Both the position numbers and the translations under genes were made by a program. Shown here piece after piece: positions 23,775 to 29,185 of a DNA stretch of 29,185 nt (its first letter is position 1; each line of letters opens with the position of its first letter). The stretch is from SLQH01 sp964612995 (GTDB lineage Bacteria; Planctomycetota; UBA11346). The stretch covers positions 1 to 29,185 of the forward strand of contig CAZTGE010000043.1 in assembly GCA_964612995.1 (NCBI GenBank). Reading direction: 5' to 3'. The notes beneath the pieces were generated by a model, which was not told the DNA's origin, searched no databases, and was given only the letters and a program-made list of their open reading frames with translations.

Positions 23775-25253
23775 ATGGCCGTATCCAAGGAACTGACCCT
23801 GGCGACGCTCGTCCTTCTCGGATGCTTGGCGGTGTTGCTGGCCGCCTGGGGCCCGCGGGACGACAGCCCCGATCCCGCGGCCGACAGTTCGCGCATGGCC
23901 AGCAACGACACCAGCAACGACGTCAGCGAAGCGCGCACCATGCCGCCCGGCGCGGATACATCCGGAATCAGGCGTGAAGAGGTCCGCCGCGAGGACGTGA
24001 TTCCCGATGATGAGCTCCCTTCCGGTCCCGGCGCCGGGCTCGGCCTGCCGCCGCCGCGAGATGACGATCTCCTCGACCCGGATGACGGCGAGCCGGACCT
24101 CTCGGCGGTCGATATCGACGACGACATCCTTTCCGGCGATCTGCCTGGCGATCTCGGCGGCGACCTGCTCGGCGGCGATGGCCAGAGCGACGACACCGAC
24201 GACGGCCTGACGCGGGTCGAACCGCCCCCGGGCACCGGGCGCGACGACGAACCACCGGCGAGAGACGGCGCGCTCGACCTCGACCTTGATGTCGACGAGG
24301 ACGTCGAGCGTAGCGATTCGGGCGCGGACAGCAGTGACGGCGGGGCCGCGCGCGCCGCGGCCACCAGCGAGCAGAGGCACGTCGTCGCCCGCGGCGACAC
24401 GCTCGGCGAGATCAGTCAGAAATATTACGGGACCAGCACCAAGTGGCGCGCCATCCGCGATGCCAACGATGTCGACCCGATCGCCCTGGTCGAAGGCACC
24501 CGGCTGAAGATCCCCGCGCTCAGCGGAGTGGTCGCCGATGCGATGCAGGGGCAGCGGATCGACGGTGGACGGCGCTACGTGGTCAAGCGCGGCGAATCCT
24601 ATTGGACCATCGCCCGCGACGTGCTCGGCAACGCCCAGCACTTTCGCGAACTGGTCGATCTCAACGATATCGACGCCTACGCCCTCATGCCCGGCGACGT
24701 GATCAGCCTGCCGGCTCCCGGTTCCGGCCCCACCCGCGCCAGTGGCGGGGATCGGGTCACCGTTCCGCCGGGGGCGAAGACCCACGTGGTCCAACCGGGC
24801 GAGGTGCTCGGCGACATCAGCCAGCGGTACTACGGTACCTCCAAGCGCTGGCGCGACATCGCCGCGGCGAACAACATCGCCGATCCGGGTCTGCTGCAGG
24901 CGGGCGCGCGGATCGTGATCCCCGATCTGCCCGGTCTGAGTGCGAGTGGGTCGGCGAGCTCGAGCAGCCGTTCGCGCGCATCCGATCAGGGCGGCGGGCG
25001 ACAGCACACCGTGGCCTCGGGCGACACCCTCGGCGCGATCAGCCAGCGTTACTACGGCACCGACAGGTACTGGGAGCGGATCCGGGACGCCAACCCCGGC
25101 GTCAATCCGATGGTCCTGCCCATCGGCCACAGCCTGGTCATCCCCGAGATCGCGGGAACCGGCCCCGCGGGGGATGCGGCGTCTGACGAGCGCGGCCCGC
25201 CGTCGCGCTCGGGCGGTGGCGACTTGGACCTGGACCTGGATCTCGGCCTGTAG
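23775..25253 (+). CDS. Membrane-anchored protein with four LysM domains
   Basis: The product is 492 residues. A hydrophobic segment at about 7-25 (LTLATLVLLGCLAVLLAAW) works as a membrane anchor or uncleaved signal. A long acidic Asp/Gly/Pro linker (about 28-195) follows, with DLDLDVDED-type runs. Then come four LysM repeats at about 200-250, 266-316, 335-385 and 409-460, each with VxxGDTLGxISQxYYG-like openings; repeat 2 is the most divergent. The tail is Gly/Ser-rich and ends DLDLDLDLGL. LysM domains bind peptidoglycan or chitin-like glycans, so the protein probably links membrane and cell wall. The start has AAGGAG 6 bases upstream. It is 12 bp ahead of the SpoIIE-type phosphatase gene, likely in one operon. 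Confidence 0.9.
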   Translation: MAVSKELTLATLVLLGCLAVLLAAWGPRDDSPDPAADSSRMASNDTSNDVSEARTMPPGADTSGIRREEVRREDVIPDDELPSGPGAGLGLPPPRDDDLLDPDDGEPDLSAVDIDDDILSGDLPGDLGGDLLGGDGQSDDTDDGLTRVEPPPGTGRDDEPPARDGALDLDLDVDEDVERSDSGADSSDGGAARAAATSEQRHVVARGDTLGEISQKYYGTSTKWRAIRDANDVDPIALVEGTRLKIPALSGVVADAMQGQRIDGGRRYVVKRGESYWTIARDVLGNAQHFRELVDLNDIDAYALMPGDVISLPAPGSGPTRASGGDRVTVPPGAKTHVVQPGEVLGDISQRYYGTSKRWRDIAAANNIADPGLLQAGARIVIPDLPGLSASGSASSSSRSRASDQGGGRQHTVASGDTLGAISQRYYGTDRYWERIRDANPGVNPMVLPIGHSLVIPEIAGTGPAGDAASDERGPPSRSGGGDLDLDLDLGL

Positions 25254-25265
25254 TATTGCTGGGGT

Positions 25266-27041
25266 ATGGGTCGCAGCGATCCGTCTGCCGAAGAGACGCC
25301 ATCCTGGGCCCATGCGACTGTTTCCGCGCGGGACCTGCACGCCGTGTTGGAGGTGTCGCGGGCGATGTCGGCCGAGCACGATCTGGTGCGGCTGCTTTCC
25401 CTGATCCTCGACGCGACCAAACGCCTGGTGCGGGCCGATCGTTGCAGCGTGTTCCTGGTCGACGCCGCGCGCGACGAACTGTGGACGCAGGTGGCCCAGG
25501 ATGCCGATCCGATCCGGATCCCGCGTGGCAGCGGCATCGTCGGTGCGGTGGTCGACTCGGGTGAGGCGATCAACATCGCCGATGCCTATGACCACCCGCG
25601 CTTCAACCCCGACAACGACCGGCGTATCGGTTACCGCACCCGGTCGGTCCTGTGCATGCCCCTGATCGGCCGCGGCGACGCGGTGATCGGCGCGCTGCAA
25701 GCGCTCAACAAGCGCGAGGGCGAAGGCGACGATGGCGAGTTCAGCGTCTACGACGAGGACCTGCTCAGCGCGTTGTGCGCCCATGCCGCGGTCGCCATCG
25801 ACACCGCGCAGCTGATCGCCAGCGATCGTGAGCGGCAACGGCTGCAGAACGAGATGGTCGTCGCCCGCGCGATCCAGCAACGGCTGCTGCCGGCACGCTT
25901 GCCGGTCCACGCCGGCTGGCGCCTGTTCGCCTGGCAGCAGCCCTGCGAGGAGACGGGTGGCGACTACCACGACGTGCTGGTCGGCGAGCGCGAGCTCGAT
26001 CTGATCGTCGGTGATGTCAGCGGTCATGGCGTCGGCGCGGCCTTGATCATGAGCACGGCGCGCGCGAGCTTGCGTGCCTTGCACGATCTGATCGAGGAGC
26101 CGCCGGTGCTGATCCGCCGCTTGAACACCATTCTCGAGCGCGATCTGGCCGATGACGCCTTCATGTCGCTGCTGCTGTGCCGGCTCGGGCGTGGCGGTAG
26201 CTGCGATTACGTTGCGGCCGGGCACGAGCCGCCCCTGGTCTACCGGAGCGAGGCCGGCACCTTCGACCAGCTCCAGTCGACGGGCTTCCTGATGGGTGCG
26301 CTGGGTGATGTCGCCTACGAATCGGTCCACGTCACGGGGCTCGATCCCGGCGATCTGGTGGTCGCGTGTACCGATGGGATATTCGAGGTAGCCGATCCCG
26401 CCGGGGAACAGTGGGGCATGGAACGGCTTCGCGCCACCATCGCCACACACGCACGATCCGGTGGCGCGGCGGTGGTCGAGCGGATCGTCGCTGCGGTCGA
26501 GCAGCACCTTGCTGGCACGGCGCCGGCCGACGACCTGACGTTGGTGGTGGCCCAGCGTCTGGCGGTGGATATCAGCTTGTTGCCGGACCCAGCGCCGGAG
26601 CGCGGCGAGGTGGTGCGGGAGTGGCGCTGCGTTTCTCGGATCGATCGCAAGGCCGAGCTTATCGAAGAGCTCGCCGGGGAACTGCTCGGACGGCGTTGGG
26701 TCGCCGAGGAAGATCGCCATTGGCTGCACCTGGTTCTCGAGGAGGTCCTGGTCAATGCGATCTTCCACGGAAACGAGGGCGATCCGGCATTGATGGTGCA
26801 TCTGACCCTGCGGCGTTGGGGGCAGCGGTGGGAGCTGCTGGTGCGCGACAGTGGTGAAGGCTTCAGCGCCGATTGCTTGCCGGATCCCGCCGACCCTGCG
26901 TCCTTGCTGCTTGAGCATGGGCGCGGCCTGATGATAATGCATGACTGGCTTGACGAGCTCTCCTATCATGAAGAGGGACGCGTGGCCCTGCTGGGCCGCG
27001 AGATCGCGGCCGCTGGCGGAGATCCGAAGCATGGCGAGTGA
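25266..27041 (+). CDS. GAF-SpoIIE phosphatase fused to anti-sigma-type kinase (HATPase)
   Basis: The product is 591 residues with three domains. A GAF sensor spans about 25-190 (DRCSVFLVD, RSVLCMPLIG). A SpoIIE/RsbU PP2C-type phosphatase spans about 200-430, with GGDYHD, GDVSGHG near 248-254, CTDGIFE near 368 and ADDLTLVV near 421, covering the metal-binding aspartates. A GHKL ATPase of the RsbW/SpoIIAB type spans about 455-580, with LEEVLVNAIFHGN near 489, DSGEGF near 528 and HGRGLMIM near 551. One chain therefore carries both the enzyme that dephosphorylates a STAS antagonist and the kinase type that phosphorylates it. The STAS gene overlaps its end by 11 bases. No sigma factor is encoded nearby. 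Confidence 0.92.
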   Translation: MGRSDPSAEETPSWAHATVSARDLHAVLEVSRAMSAEHDLVRLLSLILDATKRLVRADRCSVFLVDAARDELWTQVAQDADPIRIPRGSGIVGAVVDSGEAINIADAYDHPRFNPDNDRRIGYRTRSVLCMPLIGRGDAVIGALQALNKREGEGDDGEFSVYDEDLLSALCAHAAVAIDTAQLIASDRERQRLQNEMVVARAIQQRLLPARLPVHAGWRLFAWQQPCEETGGDYHDVLVGERELDLIVGDVSGHGVGAALIMSTARASLRALHDLIEEPPVLIRRLNTILERDLADDAFMSLLLCRLGRGGSCDYVAAGHEPPLVYRSEAGTFDQLQSTGFLMGALGDVAYESVHVTGLDPGDLVVACTDGIFEVADPAGEQWGMERLRATIATHARSGGAAVVERIVAAVEQHLAGTAPADDLTLVVAQRLAVDISLLPDPAPERGEVVREWRCVSRIDRKAELIEELAGELLGRRWVAEEDRHWLHLVLEEVLVNAIFHGNEGDPALMVHLTLRRWGQRWELLVRDSGEGFSADCLPDPADPASLLLEHGRGLMIMHDWLDELSYHEEGRVALLGREIAAAGGDPKHGE

Positions 27042-27399
27042 GCATCTGACCGTGCAGGCCTACCAGAACCTGGTCCTGGCGACGGTGACCAAGTCGCGAC
27101 TGACCGATGCTGCGACCATCAACGATATCGGGCTCGAGCTGTTGCGGCAGCTCGAACTCTACCCGCGCATCAGTCTGATCATCCACCTCGGCCAGGTCTC
27201 GCAGCTCTCCTCCGCGATGCTGGGCAAGATCATCGCGGTGCACAAGAAGGTGGTCGAGTATCGTGGGCGGATGGCCATCACCGGCGTGGGCAAGGAGTTG
27301 AGCCCGCTGTTCAAGGTGACCAAGCTCGACAAGGTGCTCGACGTGCGCAGCGACGACGCGGAGAAGGTCCTGCTGGAGTACCGACGCACCTCCGCATGA
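27031..27399 (+). CDS. STAS-domain anti-sigma factor antagonist-like protein
   Basis: The product is 122 residues, a single STAS domain. The stretch VSQLSSAMLGKI (56-67) aligns with the phosphorylation site of SpoIIAA (MDSSGLG), placing the phosphoacceptor at Ser60. The usual Asp before it is Leu59 here. It is the expected substrate of the fused kinase/phosphatase encoded just upstream, which overlaps it by 11 bases, so the two should be made in step. Its output partner is not in the window: a sigma factor, or a non-transcriptional target as in other bacterial partner switches. Confidence 0.88.
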   Translation: MASEHLTVQAYQNLVLATVTKSRLTDAATINDIGLELLRQLELYPRISLIIHLGQVSQLSSAMLGKIIAVHKKVVEYRGRMAITGVGKELSPLFKVTKLDKVLDVRSDDAEKVLLEYRRTSA

Positions 27400-27761
27400 G
27401 CGCCCTTCCGACCATCGTGGTGCCCCGACGGCTGCCGAGCCAGAACAACGCCCAGTACCGCCACTGGCGCGCCTACGCCAGAGAGCGCGATATCTGGTAC
27501 ATGCTCCTGCGCCAGCGCTTGCCACCACGTCGGAGTCGGCCGGAGCCGGTGGCGCTGGCCATCCGCAGCTATCGCCAGCGCCTGTGCGATTACGCGAATC
27601 TGGTCGGCGGGGCCAAACCGATTCCCGACTGCCTCATCCGACTCGGTTACCTGCACGATGACTCGCCGCGCTGGTTTACCTGCAGCTACGACCAGTTCCG
27701 GGTCGCTCGTGGCGAGGAGCGTACGGAGATCGAGTTCCTCGAGCCGCCAACGAGTGATTGA
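27396..27761 (+). CDS. RusA-like Holliday-junction resolvase-fold protein
   Basis: The product is 121 residues; E. coli RusA has 120. The family layout is visible: LPSQNNAQYRHW near the N-terminus (RusA PPSNNRYYRH), then D65-x-x-N68-L, K74 in GGAKPI, D78, and GYLHDDSPRW with D88/D89. RusA dimers cut four-way DNA junctions using Asp70, Asp72, Lys76 and Asp91. Here the position of Asp72 is Ala67 (DYANL instead of DLDNL), so metal binding may be weakened. The start overlaps the STAS stop (ATGA). RusA homologues are mostly phage or prophage genes, but I see no other phage gene nearby. Family call moderately sure; activity uncertain. Confidence 0.65.
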   Translation: MSALPTIVVPRRLPSQNNAQYRHWRAYARERDIWYMLLRQRLPPRRSRPEPVALAIRSYRQRLCDYANLVGGAKPIPDCLIRLGYLHDDSPRWFTCSYDQFRVARGEERTEIEFLEPPTSD

Positions 27762-27776
27762 CGTATCCTCCGGGCA

Positions 27777-28031
27777 ACCACTCAGGTCCATCGGGCATGA
27801 GTGGTCACCAGCCATATCCGGGGCCCCATCGTACGCGATGGGGTCTGGCGTCGAGTGGTGGTGGGCGGATACGTTTCGGCGCAGCCGATCCGCCCATGCC
27901 TGAATCTGCAAGCAGATTCAGGCGAACCACGACAAAGCCAGGAGAGGTGGGTCCTCACGCAGTGAGGGCCGTAGGGGCGAAGCCCCTGAGTAACTCTGCC
28001 GGCTGGGTTTTCCCGGCTGTGCGTCTCACAT
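27777..28031 (+). ncRNA. Candidate structured RNA, possibly orphan HEARO/omega-RNA-like
   Basis: Seven hairpins follow one another: ACCACTCA/TGAGTGGT (27777-27805); CCCCATCG/CGATGGGG (27824-27843); a 9-bp TGGGCGGAT stem capped by CGGC-GCA-GCCG (27862-27896); a 12-bp GCCTGAATCTGC stem (27898-27923); CCTCAC-GCA-GTGAGG (27953-27967); AGGGGC-GAA-GCCCCT (27973-27987); and GCC/GGC with inner GGG/CCC (27998-28017). No open frame with a ribosome site covers it. The segment CGAAGCCCCTGAGTAAC and the order of the last three hairpins resemble what I remember of HEARO/IscB omega RNAs, but no IscB or HNH gene follows. The strand is assumed from that resemblance. Confidence 0.45.
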
Positions 28032-28070
28032 GATGGCATCATCCGGGGCGAAGGTCCAGGGGCGCGCGGC

Positions 28071-28153
28071 GCTGCGGGCGGTATAAGGACCGCCGAACGG
28101 ACAGCCTGAGAGGGGGTCCATCCTGGCGCAGCCAGCGGGGATATCTCTCAGGC
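28071..28153 (+). ncRNA. Second hairpin cluster upstream of the GYF gene, unidentified
   Basis: GGCGGT/ACCGCC (28077-28094, loop ATAAGG) is followed by a 9-bp GCCTGAGAG/CTCTCAGGC stem (28104-28153) enclosing a CTGGC-GCA-GCCAG hairpin (28123-28135). It could be part of the leader of the GYF gene or of the RNA upstream. It does not fit any riboswitch I know. The rest of 28154-28263 shows no gene or clear motif. Confidence 0.3.
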
Positions 28154-28263
28154 GCAGAGCGGATCGGCAGGACGGGCAGAGCGATGATCACCGCAGGAAG
28201 CGCCCGTTTTCGCTGGCCGATGGCAGACGGACTGGAAAACCGGGTATCAACGACCTGACAGGC

Positions 28264-28285
28264 GCGGCCACCGGCCGGTGGCCGC
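28264..28285. promoter_or_regulatory. 22-bp perfect palindrome before the GYF gene
   Basis: GCGGCCACCGG and its exact complement meet without a spacer, 19 bp before the GYF start codon and next to its GGAGG ribosome site. It could be an operator or an RNA hairpin that affects translation; sequence alone does not decide. Confidence 0.4.
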
Positions 28286-28304
28286 AGGCAGGTGGAGGCA
28301 GCCG

Positions 28305-29185
28305 ATGGCAACGGGCAAGCGCTGGTACATCGTCGACGGCGGATCCGAGCAGGGCCCCATCTCTACGGCTCAGCTCAAGCAGCTGGCCGATGCCCGTCGG
28401 ATAACGCCGCAGAGCGTGGTCCGGCGCGAAGACCAGGCCGCTGGGGTTCCGGCAGCGAAGGTCCGCGGGCTGTTTGGCCGCCCGAGTGGCGTCGACCCGG
28501 TGCGCGCCAGTTCGGACGCCACGAGCGCTCGCGAACCGATGCGCTTCTTCGTTCTCGTCGATGGCGCAGAGACGGGGCCCTACCTCATTTCCGAGCTCAA
28601 ACAGATGGCGGCCGCGGGGACGATCCATCCGGGCACTCGGGTACGCAAGATCGACCTCGACCGCACCAACTCCGCCCGCCGCATCAAGGGACTGTTCAGC
28701 GAGGCCCAGATCGCGGCCTACGAACGTTCCCGGCGAGAGCCGGCCGCGGCGCCGGTTGCCCCACCGGCAGGAGTCCCCACCGCGCTGCCACCCCAGTCCG
28801 AGGCGGTGTGGATGATCGTCATGCCCCACGGTGAGATGGGGCCCTATACGCCGACCCAGCTGCATACCTTCGCTCGAACCGAAGAGATCGACCCCGAAAC
28901 CCGGGTGCGACGGGTCGACATGCCGCGGGATGTCAGCGCGAAGCGGATCAAGGGCCTGTTCCCCGAGCCGGCTGCGTCTGCCGCATTTGCGACGGATACG
29001 ACCACGGCGCGCAAGCAGCAGCAAGCGGCGCAGGCGCAGGCCGAAGCCGAGGCGCGCACGCAGCAGGAGGCCGCGGAGCGCGAGCGTCAGGCGGCCGCAG
29101 CGCAGGCGCAGGCCGAAGCCGAGGCGCGCACGCAGCAGGAGGCCGCGGAGCGGGAGCGTCAGGCCGCTGAGGCACGAGCGCAGGC
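28305..29185 (+). CDS. Triple GYF_2-domain protein with Ala/Gln/Glu repeat region (3' end outside window)
   Basis: At least 293 codons are open to the window edge. Three GYF_2-type domains occur at about residues 4-58, 81-136 and 163-220. Each has a W/F-hydrophobic start, a GP(I/Y) turn (EQGPIS, ETGPYL, EMGPYT), a QL/EL helix, a TxVRR/TRVRK strand and an end like KGLF. From about 228 the chain becomes Ala/Gln/Glu/Arg-rich coiled coil made of 24-residue repeats. GYF_2 domains are thought to bind proline-rich peptides; their bacterial role is little known. The start is supported by TGGAGG 6 bases upstream. The continuing part may hold a membrane segment or further domain. Confidence 0.85.
   Translation, partial: MATGKRWYIVDGGSEQGPISTAQLKQLADARRITPQSVVRREDQAAGVPAAKVRGLFGRPSGVDPVRASSDATSAREPMRFFVLVDGAETGPYLISELKQMAAAGTIHPGTRVRKIDLDRTNSARRIKGLFSEAQIAAYERSRREPAAAPVAPPAGVPTALPPQSEAVWMIVMPHGEMGPYTPTQLHTFARTEEIDPETRVRRVDMPRDVSAKRIKGLFPEPAASAAFATDTTTARKQQQAAQAQAEAEARTQQEAAERERQAAAAQAQAEAEARTQQEAAERERQAAEARAQ
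29041..29184 (+). repeat. 72-bp tandem repeat inside the GYF gene
   Basis: 29041-29112 and 29113-29184 are nearly identical 72-base units (24 codons; AEAEARTQQEAAERERQA in protein), with only a few differences near the unit ends. The array continues towards or past the window edge. The high DNA identity suggests recent duplication and possible length variation between strains. Confidence 0.85.

Noticed and set aside
23160..27032. A 1290-codon minus-strand open frame opposite the LysM and SpoIIE genes
   Set aside because: The opposite strand carries clear LysM, GAF, PP2C and HATPase domains. The minus frame has no recognisable motif.
27758..28042. Small proteins on either strand in the hairpin array
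   Set aside because: The frames lack ribosome sites and their sequence is dictated by the inverted repeats.
28095..28190. Glycine riboswitch, suggested by the CTCTCAGG stem
   Set aside because: The conserved core of the glycine aptamer around that stem is missing, and the downstream gene is a GYF protein with no link to glycine.

Overview
This is a GC-rich bacterial chromosomal window with no rRNA, tRNA, phage or CRISPR content that I can see. The cell appears Gram-negative-like, with a lipoprotein, UppP, a SanA-type protein and a LysM envelope protein. Several traits together suggest a planctomycete or another PVC-group bacterium: a plant-type ATP phosphofructokinase, tandem GYF_2 domains, paired FHA domains, a GAF-SpoIIE-HATPase/STAS partner-switching module, and an unusual bL34. 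No single marker proves the phylum, so this is inference.

Layout. 1-1.5 kb: a small membrane protein (-) and a SanA-like protein (+). 1.5-1.8 kb: rpsO (-). 2.1-5.1 kb: a GH5-like glycoside hydrolase translationally coupled to a GT4 glycosyltransferase (-), divergent from uppP-tmk (+, 5.2-6.6 kb). 6.8-9.1 kb: an operon (-) of double-FHA protein, lipoprotein and TPR-like membrane protein. 9.1-9.85 kb: a gene-free, repeat-rich stretch. 9.85-10.6 kb: a soluble histidine kinase. 10.8-12.7 kb: phosphofructokinase plus an unknown protein. 12.85-13.85 kb: rpmH and a metallophosphoesterase (-). 13.95-18.65 kb: ROK sugar kinase, Ppx/GppA-HD and PPK1 in a tight array, followed by a 1356-residue coiled-coil protein to 22.84 kb. 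22.86-23.59 kb: a lipoate-protein ligase (-). 23.8-27.8 kb: an operon of LysM protein, GAF-SpoIIE-HATPase, STAS protein and a RusA-like protein. 27.8-28.3 kb: a non-coding stretch packed with hairpins. 28.3 kb to the end: a triple-GYF_2 protein that runs off the window.

How the genes work together. ROK kinase and phosphofructokinase act at the top of glycolysis. Ppx/GppA and PPK1 make and break polyphosphate or act on (p)ppGpp. UppP recycles the undecaprenyl carrier used for cell-wall and polysaccharide synthesis, beside a glycosyltransferase/hydrolase pair. The SpoIIE-like phosphatase fused to an anti-sigma-type kinase domain, with its STAS partner encoded immediately downstream, is a compact partner switch.

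The most unusual content is non-coding. A 160-bp MITE-like palindrome occurs twice, each copy flanked by its own direct repeat. Two other dispersed repeat families sit directly against stop codons. There is a 26-bp perfect hairpin at 9587-9642. The hairpin array at 27777-28031 may be an orphan HEARO/omega-RNA-like or new structured RNA.
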